DNA of 64,000 nt from Paenibacillus oleatilyticus (GTDB lineage: Bacteria > Bacillota > Bacilli > Paenibacillales > NBRC-103111): the NCBI RefSeq assembly GCF_018998565.1, contig NZ_JAHNZO010000026.1, positions 50,958 through 114,957 on the forward strand, read 5' to 3'. The notes beneath the pieces are model-generated. The model was not told where the DNA came from. It did no database searches and was given only the letters and a program-made list of their open reading frames with translations. The translations under genes were made by a program, and so were the position numbers. Shown here piece by piece: positions 8,757 to 18,326 of the stretch (its first letter is position 1; each line of letters opens with the position of its first letter).

Positions 8757-8849
8757 CGGGGGGCGTACGAGTTCATGAAGACCGGAGATCGGAGTCTCGG
8801 ACAGACGTGATGCATAAAACCTCCTTGGGTCTATGTTTCTACCAAAAAA

Positions 8850-8878
8850 TTGAAATATATCATGGTCAATGGTAGAAT
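8850..8878 (+). promoter_or_regulatory. Sigma-A type promoter for the 150-residue secreted protein
   Basis: TTGAAA (8850-8855) and TAGAAT (8873-8878) with 17-base spacing, 40 bases ahead of the start codon. Confidence 0.65.
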
Positions 8879-8917
8879 AGGATTGTGTTTACAAATATAA
8901 TCCTTTGGAGGGAAATT

Positions 8918-9370
8918 ATGAAAAAGACTATCGTCTCTGCCGCATTATCGATGGCCCTGGTGCTGTCCGTCTCTGCCTCGGTTATGGCAAGCAATCCAAC
9001 GGACATCAGTACTGTCGGCGCTTCCGGCCAATCTGCCGGTACAACCGCGTCTAGCAGCGCTGCGAATTTGGAAGCAAAAGAGGTTGTAAAATATTATTCG
9101 CTGACTTCTTATGAGGAAACCGAAAAAGAAGCTTTTGTCCTGAATCAAGGAGAAGAGCTTACCGTTTTCGTCTATAACTCGGGGTTCCCCATTACTTATA
9201 CCGTCTATGACGCGGACGGTCAAGCGCTCGGGACTTACAATACGAATACCCCTTACGGACGTATTTTTACAGCGCAAAAGAACGGTCCGCTGTATGTTCA
9301 GTTTAAGGCCGGAGCAAACAGCTCTTTTGTGAAAAAAATGAACTTCTCCGCCAAGTTTTCCATTTCGTAA
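8918..9370 (+). CDS. Small secreted protein, unknown function
   Basis: 150 residues. The ATG at 8918 follows a TGGAGGG site; an upstream GTG in frame has none. Signal peptide of about 25 residues (MKKTIVSAALSMALVLSVSA, cleavage after VMA), then a Ser/Ala/Gly-rich stretch and a compact beta-rich region with FVYNSGFPITYTVYDADG. It resembles a single beta-sandwich domain, but I do not recognise the family. Monocistronic, with its own promoter and a strong terminator. Confidence 0.75.
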   Translation: MKKTIVSAALSMALVLSVSASVMASNPTDISTVGASGQSAGTTASSSAANLEAKEVVKYYSLTSYEETEKEAFVLNQGEELTVFVYNSGFPITYTVYDADGQALGTYNTNTPYGRIFTAQKNGPLYVQFKAGANSSFVKKMNFSAKFSIS

Positions 9371-9406
9371 CGATACCCGTTTACGGCACGCAGCTTGACC
9401 TGCACC

Positions 9407-9455
9407 GCCGGCCGTTTCCATGGTTTCCTTGACCATTGGAGGCGGCCGGCTTTTT
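9407..9455 (+). terminator. Strong terminator with long stem
   Basis: GCCGGCCG and CGGCCGGC arms, with further pairing inside (CCATGG region), then TTTTT. Confidence 0.85.
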
Positions 9456-9686
9456 ATTGACCGTCGGCCATCCTTTTCGACACAATCGATGAGTTGTTTC
9501 GACATTCAGGCTGCAGAGTATCGGGCGTGATGTCAATATTTTAGGATAAAATTCCCATGCATCGAAGGTCAACTAGCCGAGTAGGCGTATAAAATAAATA
9601 CTCTCTAGTAGTTCTATCAACTCATCCCAGCCGCTAAAGTATCCCTTATACTAAAGAGGAAGTAAAAATAAGGGAGGTATGGTAAA

Positions 9687-11591
9687 TTGAAGAAATTAAC
9701 ATGCGGTCTAATCATTTCTGGTTTGGCCTACTTCGGCTCCGCATCGGTGAGCTTGGGAGTTCCGGCTTATGGCGGAACGGAGGTCTTCAAGCAGCCGACA
9801 GGAGAGACGTTCCAAGCGGCTCTGCAGGGTGACGAGTGGCTGAACTGGACGAAGGGGGTGGATGACGACGTATTAGTGCAGGACAAGAACGGTTTTTGGA
9901 ATTATGCCGAAATTGAAGGAATTTCGTTAAAACCAAGCGGAAAAAGGGTGAACATTGACCCGAAACCGGATCAGACGCTCAAGCAAGAGCAGGTGAAGCA
10001 GTGGGCGCAGGATCAGCAGATCGTGGAGAAGATCAAATCCAACGTCGCGCCGTTTCTCGGAGAACCGGACCCCGGCCCGTCCCTTGCGCCGATCAACACC
10101 GGCAGCTCCCGTAAGCTGCTTGTAATGCTCGTGGATTTCACCGATATCGGCATGAAATATTCCGATAGCGAGTGGAGCGACAAATTTTTCGGCGATAAGG
10201 AAGGCACGGTGAAGCACTACTACAAAGAGGTCAGCGCAGGAAAAATGACGATCGGCCCTGCGGCGGAATCGTACGGCACGGCTGGTGACGGCGTCGTTCG
10301 TGTCAAGCTCGGCTATCCTCACCCGAATACGGGAGGCAACACCGGAGCGGCCAACCAAAAAATCGTCAGGGACGCCATAGCGGCTGCCGATCCGTACGTC
10401 AATTTTGCCAGCTTCGACACGAACAACGATGGCAAAGTCACACGGGACGAGCTGTTTCTGGTAACCGTCACGGCCGGTTATGAAGCCGCTTACAGTGGCG
10501 GTAAGACGCCGAGTCTGTGGGCGCACCGCTGGTCCGCTGGAACATGGCAGGGAGACGGCAAAACGGTGAATCTGGAGTATATCCAGCAAGGCGAAAACCA
10601 CGACGACCATATGGCGACGATGGGCGTGCTTGTTCACGAGACCGGTCATTTGTTCGGTCTTCCAGATCTGTATGACACGGATAATTCCTCCATGGGTGTC
10701 GGTCCGCACAGCCTGATGGCCGGTGGGTCATGGGGCTCTTACGGAAACAACTACGCGGGTTCCACACCGGTTCATATGGACGCTTGGTCCAAATACCGGC
10801 TCGGGTGGGTGAAGCCGACGGAAGTGAGCGCGAACGGCTCGTATACGTATACGCTCAACACGATTCAGCCGGCGAATCCGAATGCGTACAACGTCGTCAA
10901 AATCAACACAAGCACGCCGGGACAGTTTTTCCTGCTGGAAAACCGCGGGTTTGTGGGATATGACCGGGCACTGGAAAAGTCGCTCAAGGGCGGAAAGCCG
11001 GGCATCGCGGTCTGGCACGTAGATGAGACGCAGAGCGGCAATACGAATGAACAGCGGAAGCTGGTCGATCTCGAAGAAGCCAACGAAGGCACGCTCGGCT
11101 ACAGCCAGCTCGATACGAAGAAGAGCGGCACATACGACCACTATTACGCAAGCGGTTTCAATACGTCGTTCGGCCCGAAAACGAAGCCTTCGAGCGCGAC
11201 TTATGAAGGCACCGATACGAAAATTTCCGTGAACGTGAATGTCCCCGGCAGCAGCGCCATGAAGGTTGGCGTCAAAATCGGCAATGCAAGCGGATCGGTG
11301 AAGGCGACCGATGTTCCCGGTTCCCCCAGCCTGAGCCACAATAATTGGAACAACGAGAAGGACTATGCGATCACGATGAACATGTGGTGGGGCAATAACG
11401 GCGACACGTGGAGATTGTATGAGAACGATACGCTGATCTATGAGGAAGAGCTGACGGACAACAGCTCGCAAGCGCAAAAGGCGGTTAAAACCTTCACGAA
11501 CCAAAAGCCCGGAACGTATACTTATACGTGCGAGCTGGTGAACTCATTCGGTACTACGAAGTCTTCCCCGCTTAAAGTCCTCGTCAAGTAA
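9687..11591 (+). CDS. Secreted M6-family (immune inhibitor A-like) metalloprotease
   Basis: 634 residues, TTG start behind AGGGAGGT. Signal peptide about 1-25, propeptide-like region, then the M6 catalytic domain with the zinc motif HETGHLFGLPDLYD (first His near residue 317) and an EF-hand-like DTNNDGKVTRDE that may bind calcium. The last 90 residues (from about 545, with MNMWWGNNGDTWRLYEN) match the beta-sandwich accessory domain common on Paenibacillus chitinases, suggesting attachment to polysaccharide. Likely an extracellular protease; M6 relatives degrade host or fungal proteins. A hairpin follows the gene. Confidence 0.88.
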   Translation: MKKLTCGLIISGLAYFGSASVSLGVPAYGGTEVFKQPTGETFQAALQGDEWLNWTKGVDDDVLVQDKNGFWNYAEIEGISLKPSGKRVNIDPKPDQTLKQEQVKQWAQDQQIVEKIKSNVAPFLGEPDPGPSLAPINTGSSRKLLVMLVDFTDIGMKYSDSEWSDKFFGDKEGTVKHYYKEVSAGKMTIGPAAESYGTAGDGVVRVKLGYPHPNTGGNTGAANQKIVRDAIAAADPYVNFASFDTNNDGKVTRDELFLVTVTAGYEAAYSGGKTPSLWAHRWSAGTWQGDGKTVNLEYIQQGENHDDHMATMGVLVHETGHLFGLPDLYDTDNSSMGVGPHSLMAGGSWGSYGNNYAGSTPVHMDAWSKYRLGWVKPTEVSANGSYTYTLNTIQPANPNAYNVVKINTSTPGQFFLLENRGFVGYDRALEKSLKGGKPGIAVWHVDETQSGNTNEQRKLVDLEEANEGTLGYSQLDTKKSGTYDHYYASGFNTSFGPKTKPSSATYEGTDTKISVNVNVPGSSAMKVGVKIGNASGSVKATDVPGSPSLSHNNWNNEKDYAITMNMWWGNNGDTWRLYENDTLIYEEELTDNSSQAQKAVKTFTNQKPGTYTYTCELVNSFGTTKSSPLKVLVK

Positions 11592-11596
11592 ACCAT

Positions 11597-11624
11597 AAGG
11601 GAGCCGGCCATGCCGCGCTCCCTT
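11597..11624. terminator. Hairpin between convergent protease and kinase genes
   Basis: AAGGGAGC and GCTCCCTT arms, 12-base loop, but no T-run on either side. Possibly a weak bidirectional terminator. Confidence 0.5.
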
Positions 11625-11644
11625 CCCCTCGTCACGAACCGAGT

Positions 11645-13048
11645 CTACATTTGAATGTCAATCGTCGTCCCGCGGCCGACCTCGCTATGAATTGCTATCT
11701 CTCCACCGTGCTCCTGAATAACATCTTTGGCTATCGCCATGCCGAGTCCGGAGCCTTTATGCGCGTCTCCGGTGTTGGTGCCGCGGTAATAGCGGTCGAA
11801 GATTTTGTCGAGCTCCTCTTTTCGGATGCCTTTGCCGTTATCTTGGATGACAATGTGAATCCGATCGGTCTTTTCAATCCGGACGGTGATGTTCACGTTG
11901 GCGTCATTATGGATGAGCGCGTTATAAATTAAATTGTGGATCGCTCTCCGCACAAGAATTTCATCCACCTCTGCCGGGATGTTCTCTTGATTGGCATGAA
12001 ATTCAATATGACGCTTGGCGTACTTCGGGTCGTTGACGATATCGATCACGATATCTCGCAATAACACGACGAGATTGGTCGCTTTTTTGTTTAACGTCAG
12101 TTCTTTGTTTTTCAATCTTGTCGTTAAGCTTAAATCCTCAATGACCTCTTTAATATAAAGCGACTTTTTCTCGATAATGTCGGCGTATTCCCTGATTTCG
12201 TCTTCGGTAAAGCGGTAATCCGGGTCCTTCATCATTTCGGCAAAGCCTTGAATCGAGGCCAGAGGCGTTTTAATATCGTGGGAAATATTCGTAACCCATT
12301 CCTCTTTCATCCGGTCCAATTTTTTGCGTTCCGACTCATTTGCCTTCAACTGATTGGACAAATGATTGATATTCGAAAATACTTGCTTAAAGACACCCGC
12401 CGGCCGGGCATGAAAATATTCATTGCTTGCCAGCCGCTTGATCCCGTCGATGAGCGTATACAGCGGCTTGGTCAGCTGTTTGCTCAAGAAATACCCGATC
12501 AGCAGCGTAATCAAAATATCGATAACGAGAACGATGCCGCCAACCTTCACCATGCCAAACAACGATTGATTATCGTACAAAATAAAATACCGGTTGATAT
12601 TGCGGTTTTCCATCCCGATCAAATAGCTGTAGGCGCGGCCGCCCACTTTCTTGTCTCCGACAAAAACCGTCGTCTCGCCATTCACTTCCTTGTACTTGTA
12701 CATTTGCACGATTTCCGAGGGAGTGTAGTTTTTCTTCAGCCCTTCCGGCGCCCTGTAGCTGAACAGCTCCTTGCCGGTTTCATCCAAAATTTGAATCCAT
12801 GCGTTCCTGCTGCTTAGCTCCTCCTTACCTGTATCGGCAATCGTCGGTGCATCGCCGGAAATCACGATCCGATCCTGAAACTGTCGTGTAAATTGCTCGG
12901 GAGAGTGTTCCTCTTCTTGAAAGAAGGGGATGTTTAGCACAGACCGAGCCGTAAAAAATGCAAGCATAAGGAACAGGTTGACGAAAATAATGAAGATGAC
13001 GACGAAGACAACCGAGATCAGATATCTTACTGTTAACTTCCATTTCAT
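11645..13048 (-). CDS. Membrane sensor histidine kinase
   Basis: 467 residues. Two membrane helices (about 8-30 and 165-188) flank an extracellular domain of about 130 residues, followed by a HAMP-like linker, HisKA with NISHDIKTPLASIQGFAEMM (His phosphorylation site), and HATPase with GKGIRKEELDKIFDRYYRG and GSGLGMAIAKDVI. The large extracellular sensor differs from BceS-type kinases, which lack one, so this kinase may sense a signal itself. Encoded four bases after the response regulator. The gene order is like the Yxd module of Bacillus subtilis, where the system answers to antimicrobial peptides. Confidence 0.92.
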   Translation of the reverse strand: MKWKLTVRYLISVVFVVIFIIFVNLFLMLAFFTARSVLNIPFFQEEEHSPEQFTRQFQDRIVISGDAPTIADTGKEELSSRNAWIQILDETGKELFSYRAPEGLKKNYTPSEIVQMYKYKEVNGETTVFVGDKKVGGRAYSYLIGMENRNINRYFILYDNQSLFGMVKVGGIVLVIDILITLLIGYFLSKQLTKPLYTLIDGIKRLASNEYFHARPAGVFKQVFSNINHLSNQLKANESERKKLDRMKEEWVTNISHDIKTPLASIQGFAEMMKDPDYRFTEDEIREYADIIEKKSLYIKEVIEDLSLTTRLKNKELTLNKKATNLVVLLRDIVIDIVNDPKYAKRHIEFHANQENIPAEVDEILVRRAIHNLIYNALIHNDANVNITVRIEKTDRIHIVIQDNGKGIRKEELDKIFDRYYRGTNTGDAHKGSGLGMAIAKDVIQEHGGEIAIHSEVGRGTTIDIQM

Positions 13049-13051
13049 AGC

Positions 13052-13759
13052 CTATTCATCCTCGATGGCCAGCTTGTAGCCCAAGCCTTTGACGGTAATT
13101 AAATAGCGGGGCTGCGAAGGCTGCTCTTCAATTTTTTCCCGCAGCCTCCGGATATGGACCATAACCGTATTGTCGATGCCGATAAAATCCTCCCCCCAGA
13201 CGGCGTCGTAAAGCCTTTCTTTGCTGATCACTTTATTGACGTGCTGGAGAAAATACTTCATTAATCCGAGCTCTTTCGGCTTTAATTCGATGCTCGTTCC
13301 GTTCTTTAAAAACTCCGCTTTTTGTTCGTTCAATGCAAAAGGGCCCGCCGTTAAGACGGTATCCTGCGCGGCCTCCGGCTGCATATAATCGGCTCGGCGC
13401 AATTGAGCCTTGACGCGGTAAGCCAGCTCTTTGGGGCTGAACGGCTTGGTAATATAATCGTCGCCGCCGATGGCAAAGCCTAAAATTTTGTCGATTTCCT
13501 CTGTCTTGGCCGATAAAAATAAAATCGGAACCTTCGAGACCGCTCGAATTTGCCTGCACACGTCATAGCCTTCCCCATCCGGCAGCATAATGTCCAACAG
13601 CACAAGATCCGGCTGCTTATGCTGGAATTGAGCGAAACCGTCTTCCGCCGTCGTGGCCGTGATGACATGCTCGATGCCTTCTTTGCGCAGGACCGTGGCC
13701 ACAAGCTTCAATAAGGCTTCCTCATCGTCTATAATCAATACCTTTTTGTTGATCGACAT
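13052..13759 (-). CDS. OmpR-family response regulator
   Basis: 235 residues. Receiver domain with the acidic pair IIDDEE, phospho-Asp in LVLLDIMLPDGEGYDV, and Lys in ITKPFSPKEL, then a winged-helix DNA-binding domain ending VRGLGYKL-like (TVKGLGYKLAIE). Partner of the kinase that follows. The probable target is the ABC operon upstream, whose promoter carries 11-base direct repeats. Confidence 0.93.
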   Translation of the reverse strand: MSINKKVLIIDDEEALLKLVATVLRKEGIEHVITATTAEDGFAQFQHKQPDLVLLDIMLPDGEGYDVCRQIRAVSKVPILFLSAKTEEIDKILGFAIGGDDYITKPFSPKELAYRVKAQLRRADYMQPEAAQDTVLTAGPFALNEQKAEFLKNGTSIELKPKELGLMKYFLQHVNKVISKERLYDAVWGEDFIGIDNTVMVHIRRLREKIEEQPSQPRYLITVKGLGYKLAIEDE

Positions 13760-13905
13760 GTCATCGTGCCTCCTGGGAAGGGAAAGGTGTGGAATGCAAT
13801 TCTGTTATGTGTGAGTATGCGGCACTTTTTTTCATTTATCAAGCGGCATGAAATAAATGCGCAAGAAAGCCGTGCTGCATCAGCTTCATTGCGCATTGTC
13901 CGGAT

Positions 13906-14949
13906 TTATTTAACGGTTTGCTTTTTGCCGTACGTCATAAACCGCCATGCTTTTTCCAGCGGGCCCATCTTAAAATAGCGGAACCACAGGCTGCTGTAGA
14001 TGAGCTGCACGATCATAATCAGGCAGGCGATGAGGACCACATTGGTTGGGGACACTGTCTCCAGGCCCATGAGTAAGATGAACAATGATCCAATTAAGCT
14101 TTGTGCGACATAATTCGTCAGCGCCATTTGGCCTACGCGTGCGAAGGGTTGAAGGATCGTCCGGGCTGTCCGATGCTCAAGAAGCAGAAACAGAGATGTC
14201 ACATACAACAAGACTCCGGGAATGGCGCTCAAGGAAATGATGAGCTTCAGCTCATCCGTTCCATGCTGGGCAGTCATCCAGATCCAGACCGACAACCCGG
14301 CGAAGACCGGCAAGGACCCGAACTGCACCAGTCGAATCTGCTTTTTCAATTCTCCGATCCGTCTGATCCAATCAGCTTTTGCTGCAAGAAACCCGGCCAA
14401 GAACATGATGAAGATTAAAGTCGTATCCGAGATTACAAAATCGATCACGCTGGATAGCGGAACTGCGGCCCCCATCGCGAGCTTCGAGATGAGCGCAAGC
14501 AAGTATACACCGGTGATGCCTCCGAGCCAATTACGGATCGTCGTCACCTTGGCCCGGTAAAATGGCAGCAGCAGCAGACCGATCAACGCGTAAATAGGCA
14601 GGATGGTGCCCCAGAAGATAAAGGCATGAATAATGCCGATGAGGAGGAGCACCAGTAAGCGGCGGGCAAACCGCCAGAGCGGCTTGTCCCCCCGGCGCTC
14701 GGCGCGCGAGGCGAAGATGTAGAAGCCGACGCCGAACAGGAACGAGAAGATGGAGAAAAACTTCTTTTCCACGAACATGAGAATCAGGGTGTCGATGACT
14801 TGATTAATTCCGGCGTTCTCCGGTATTATCATCCCTTCGGTGAGGACGATATATCCTTTGACATTGATAAACAAGATTCCGAATAACGCAAGCCCCCGAA
14901 TGATATCCAGGGCTGCGATCCTTTCTTGCTGCGGGATGGATGGGTTCAT
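13906..14949 (-). CDS. DUF418 membrane protein
   Basis: 347 residues, about eight to ten membrane helices. Starts with IAALDIIRGLALFGILFINV, the typical opening of the DUF418/YeiB family, and ends with the family's LWFRYFKMGPLEKAWRFMTYGK. Function is not established; distant relatives are membrane acyltransferase-like proteins. It sits between the YxeA-like gene and the response regulator, so it may belong to the same cell-envelope response. Confidence 0.88.
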   Translation of the reverse strand: MNPSIPQQERIAALDIIRGLALFGILFINVKGYIVLTEGMIIPENAGINQVIDTLILMFVEKKFFSIFSFLFGVGFYIFASRAERRGDKPLWRFARRLLVLLLIGIIHAFIFWGTILPIYALIGLLLLPFYRAKVTTIRNWLGGITGVYLLALISKLAMGAAVPLSSVIDFVISDTTLIFIMFLAGFLAAKADWIRRIGELKKQIRLVQFGSLPVFAGLSVWIWMTAQHGTDELKLIISLSAIPGVLLYVTSLFLLLEHRTARTILQPFARVGQMALTNYVAQSLIGSLFILLMGLETVSPTNVVLIACLIMIVQLIYSSLWFRYFKMGPLEKAWRFMTYGKKQTVK

Positions 14950-14977
14950 AGTGGTTGGCTCCTTACGATTGTTCGTT

Positions 14978-15337
14978 TTACTGCAATTGCTGACTTGCTT
15001 TCCCGGGAAGCTCTTCTTTCGTTACTTCCTCGTAGGAGGTCACGCCTTTTCCGTCCTTCACAAACAGGCTGAGATACGCTTTCTCCCGAAGCTGCTTGGG
15101 GGCGGAGAACTTAAATGTCTTTTGCTGCCCGTTTTTATCGAAAGCCGGAAGCTCGTATTCATATCTGACCATGATTTCTCCGCTGTCGATTTTATCTTCA
15201 AGCTTCTTTCCTTGTCCTTGAATCTGCGTATAATAGACGTCCGCTCCTAAGCGGTTCAGATTGACGTTCTGTAGGAAGAACAAGCCCCCGAGCAAAAGAG
15301 CCGCGATGACGATGCAAGAAATGATGATTTTTTTCAT
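14978..15337 (-). CDS. yxeA: YxeA-like (DUF1093) exported protein
   Basis: 119 residues from the ATG at 15337, ten bases behind a GAGAGGA site. An N-terminal hydrophobic segment (MKKIIISCIVIAALLLGGLFF) is followed by a small domain with YYTQIQG and a C-terminal VTSYEEVTKEELPGKA. YxeA family members are secreted or membrane-anchored, adopt a small beta-barrel, and typically follow Yxd/Bce-type ABC permeases, as here. Exact role unknown. Confidence 0.82.
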   Translation of the reverse strand: MKKIIISCIVIAALLLGGLFFLQNVNLNRLGADVYYTQIQGQGKKLEDKIDSGEIMVRYEYELPAFDKNGQQKTFKFSAPKQLREKAYLSLFVKDGKGVTSYEEVTKEELPGKASQQLQ

Positions 15338-15357
15338 AGGTCCTCTCCCGTTCCATG

Positions 15358-17292
15358 TTATGCGTTCGATTTGGTTACAATTTTGTAGTAGGTGTTGACG
15401 GTTAAGAAGTAATAAATGATGTACATGCAGGCGTAAGCGCCTATGCAGATCAAGACGGGAATCACCAGGTTCGTTTGGATGAGTCTTGATAAAGCGGTTA
15501 AAGCGACGGCGCAATGCGCAATTCCCGCGATTAACGGCAGGGCGAAGACGAATAAGATTTGTTTGGCGATCGATTTGCGAATTTCTTTTTTGTTCACGCC
15601 GATTTTATGCAAAATGACGTAACGGTCCTTGTCCGCGTTGGCTTCCGTAAGCTGTTTAAAGTAAATGATGCTCCCCGTGGCGGCCAGAAAAACCAATCCC
15701 AGAAACCCGCCCATAAAAATGATGAGCCCGCTCGATTCCATACCGGCGGCATAATCCGTATAGAAGCTGGAAAAGTGCGCTTCCCGCGGCAGCATGGATT
15801 GAATCTCGCTCGTTAGGGACTTCGCGTCGTCTTCGTGCGTCATCTTGTAAGCTTCCAAATTCAGGATGGGGGTTTCTTTCTGCAATTTGGCAAAGACCTC
15901 ATCGCTGACGACGACGGTCGTATTCGCTGTTCGAAGATTGAGGACGTTGTACCGCTTCAGGCTTGTGAAGGTAACGTTCTCCGCAAGCTCCTTCGCCTTC
16001 AAGGACACCGTCGAGCCTACATATTCAGGCGACAGCCCTTCGTAATATCCCGCATCCAGTACGGCCGCTTCTTGTCCTTGCAGCGCCAGCGAATCTTTTC
16101 GCTGCTGGAGCTCCGCCAGTTTGTTAAAAGCTGTATTGGAAATGACGGTATAGCTCACGATATCGCTGGAAATTTTACTGTTAAGGCTCGTAATATCTAC
16201 CTTCATTTGCAGGGCCGGAATGCGCTCATGATACACAACCTCATGCTTCTGATCGCGCGAGATCCGGTCTTGGACTTCACTTGCTATGCGTTGGTCCTCC
16301 GCTATAAACATCATGCTGTTCGGATCGGCAAGCGCGACGCTGCTTCGATTGTTGTAATAGAAGCTGTACGCCGTTCCGACGGCCGTCAGTGTCGTCGCGC
16401 TCAGGACGGCGATAATCGTTAACGTGCGGGCGTTTCCTTTCATGCGGTACAGAAGCTGGGAGGTGCTGATAATCTGCACGCCGTTCCAAAATCGCTTTTT
16501 GTTTTTCCGCGCCATCTTCAGCAGGTACACGATGAAGGTGCTGTACAATAAATACGTGCCAATGATCACGGCGACCACGATCACGAGTGGCGTCACCATG
16601 AAGCCCATGTTTCGCCAAGCGGCGGATTCCAATATGTTTTGAAGCGCCAGCCAGTAGCCGATCCCAATGCAGAGTACGGCTAACAGCGCCATCGCCAAGG
16701 AGGCTTTCGGCTCCTGCTCCCCTTCTTTGTCCGCCTGGAACAGCTCGATTAATTTGAACCGGTAGATCAATCGGTACCCGTGGAGCGACGTAATGACGGT
16801 GATCACGGTGAATACGACGATTGTGTTGATCACCGCTTGCGGCGAAATATGAAAATTCGCCATCGCATCATAGCCCATGACCTTCATCAGAATCGTCACA
16901 AACCCTCGGGACAATAACGACCCGAGCAGGATGCCGATCACGAGAGCCAAGAGGCCCATCATCAGGTTTTCGTAGAACAGCATCCGGCCGATTTGCTTCT
17001 TCCGCACGCCGAGCAGCGAGTACAGGCCGACTTCTTTTTTACGCTTGCGGGTGAAGAAGGCATTGGAGTACCAGATGAATATGGCGACGAAAATCATCAA
17101 GACCGCTGAAGCCCCGGTAAAGGCGGAGCTGATTTTGGGCGACGTGTCCGATGTAGCCAGGATCGTCGAATCGTATTTTAGCGACACGAACGTGAAGTAG
17201 ATGACGATGCTAAAAATCATCGAAGCGAAGTATAGAAAGTAGTTGGTGAAGTTTTTCCGGATGTTTTTTCCGGCAAGCTGAACTAGCGTCAT
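15358..17292 (-). CDS. BceB/YxdM-type ABC permease (FtsX-like)
   Basis: 644 residues, ten predicted membrane helices, with a large extracellular domain of about 200 residues between helices 7 and 8 (about 310-510), the hallmark of peptide-antibiotic sensing and detoxifying permeases. Begins TLVQLAGKNIRKNFTNYFLYF and contains KRKKEVGLYSLLGVRKKQIG, the conserved FtsX-like cytoplasmic segment. Its start is one base from the stop of the ATPase gene. Expected to work with that ATPase and signal to the two-component pair; the peptide recognised is unknown. Confidence 0.93.
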   Translation of the reverse strand: MTLVQLAGKNIRKNFTNYFLYFASMIFSIVIYFTFVSLKYDSTILATSDTSPKISSAFTGASAVLMIFVAIFIWYSNAFFTRKRKKEVGLYSLLGVRKKQIGRMLFYENLMMGLLALVIGILLGSLLSRGFVTILMKVMGYDAMANFHISPQAVINTIVVFTVITVITSLHGYRLIYRFKLIELFQADKEGEQEPKASLAMALLAVLCIGIGYWLALQNILESAAWRNMGFMVTPLVIVVAVIIGTYLLYSTFIVYLLKMARKNKKRFWNGVQIISTSQLLYRMKGNARTLTIIAVLSATTLTAVGTAYSFYYNNRSSVALADPNSMMFIAEDQRIASEVQDRISRDQKHEVVYHERIPALQMKVDITSLNSKISSDIVSYTVISNTAFNKLAELQQRKDSLALQGQEAAVLDAGYYEGLSPEYVGSTVSLKAKELAENVTFTSLKRYNVLNLRTANTTVVVSDEVFAKLQKETPILNLEAYKMTHEDDAKSLTSEIQSMLPREAHFSSFYTDYAAGMESSGLIIFMGGFLGLVFLAATGSIIYFKQLTEANADKDRYVILHKIGVNKKEIRKSIAKQILFVFALPLIAGIAHCAVALTALSRLIQTNLVIPVLICIGAYACMYIIYYFLTVNTYYKIVTKSNA

Positions 17293-18048
17293 TTACCGCC
17301 CACCTCCAAGCGAAGCGAGGACATCCAATATTTTTTGGAAAAATTCCTGCCGCGATTGCTGCAGCTTATGAATTTCGGCGTACATTTTGCCGTCTTTAAT
17401 AAACAAGATTCGCTTGCAGAAGCTGGCGGCGAACGCATCGTGCGTCACCATCATGATCGTCGATCGATGCCGTTCGTTGAGCAGGGTCAGACTTTCGAGC
17501 AGGCTGGTGGCCGATTTCGAATCCAATGCGCCCGTCGGCTCGTCCGCTAGAATTAAACTCGGATTGGCGACAATGGCGCGCGACGCGGCCGTCCGCTGCT
17601 TCTGGCCCCCGGAGATGTGATAGGGGTATTTACCCAGAATGTCCCGGATGCCGAACGTATCGGCGATTTCATGGACGCGCGCTTCGATTTCTTTGGCCGG
17701 AACCTTCGACAAGGCGAGCGGCAGCAGGATGTTTTCCTTGACCGTCAGCGTATCGAGAAGGTTATAGTCCTGAAAAATAAAGCCGAGCTGATTGCGGCGG
17801 AAGTCCGACAATTGTTCCTCGTTCATTTTGACGATATTTTGACCGGCAATAACGATTTCTCCGGACGACGGGGTATCGATGGTGGACAAAATATTGAGCA
17901 AGGTGGATTTCCCCGCCCCCGAAGGCCCCATGATGCCGATAAACTCGCTTTCCTTCACTTCCAGATCGATATCTTCCAGCGCTTTGTATTGGTTTTCCTT
18001 CGTACCGTATATTTTTTGAACGTTGCTTGCTTGTAAGATGGTTTTCAT
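17293..18048 (-). CDS. BceA/YxdL-type ABC transporter ATPase
   Basis: 251 residues. Walker A GPSGAGKSTLLN, Q-loop IFQDYNLLDTLTV, signature ISGGQKQR, Walker B LILADEPTGALD, H-loop VTHD: the MacB/LolD/Bce type. AGGAGG ribosome site. First gene of the minus-strand operon (ATPase, permease, YxeA-like) and probably driven by the response regulator via repeats at 18114-18134. Confidence 0.94.
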   Translation of the reverse strand: MKTILQASNVQKIYGTKENQYKALEDIDLEVKESEFIGIMGPSGAGKSTLLNILSTIDTPSSGEIVIAGQNIVKMNEEQLSDFRRNQLGFIFQDYNLLDTLTVKENILLPLALSKVPAKEIEARVHEIADTFGIRDILGKYPYHISGGQKQRTAASRAIVANPSLILADEPTGALDSKSATSLLESLTLLNERHRSTIMMVTHDAFAASFCKRILFIKDGKMYAEIHKLQQSRQEFFQKILDVLASLGGGR

Positions 18049-18080
18049 GAAGTAATCCTCCTTGTATTCTTACAAGAACG

Positions 18081-18134
18081 ATTATAGTTCGCCGCACCTT
18101 ACAGCGTTTTAATAGGAACCTTACAGGAACCTTA
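18081..18134 (-). promoter_or_regulatory. Promoter and 11-base direct repeats for the Yxd-like ABC operon
   Basis: Read on the minus strand, TAAGGTTCCT occurs twice exactly 11 bases apart (plus-strand positions 18125-18134 and 18114-18123), and weaker copies continue in the same register. A perfect TATAAT lies at 18086-18081, with a poor -35 (AAACGC) at the correct 17-base spacing just downstream of the repeats. This is the standard layout for activation by a dimer of an OmpR-family regulator. Confidence 0.6.
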
Positions 18135-18280
18135 AAAAAAGTAGGGGGTGGGAAGAGGGGTTGTAAACAAGCTGTGAAGGATTTTTGGTAATTTGTCGAA
18201 AATAGTTTATCGTGGAAAACTTCGACAAAAAAGAATAGGCGGGTTAAGAAAAAATGCGGCGATTACCGTTAACGCAAAAG

Positions 18281-18326
18281 AGGGTGTCCCCAAAGCTATG
18301 AAAATGGCTGAGGGGCACCCTTTTTT
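18281..18326 (+). terminator. Orphan terminator in the pre-urease gap
   Basis: AGGGTG-CCCC and GGGGCACCCT arms with one bulged base, then TTTTTT. No gene precedes it on this strand within the gap 18135-18489. The rest of that gap is AT-rich and should hold the urease promoter; I found no clear ORF. Confidence 0.65.
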
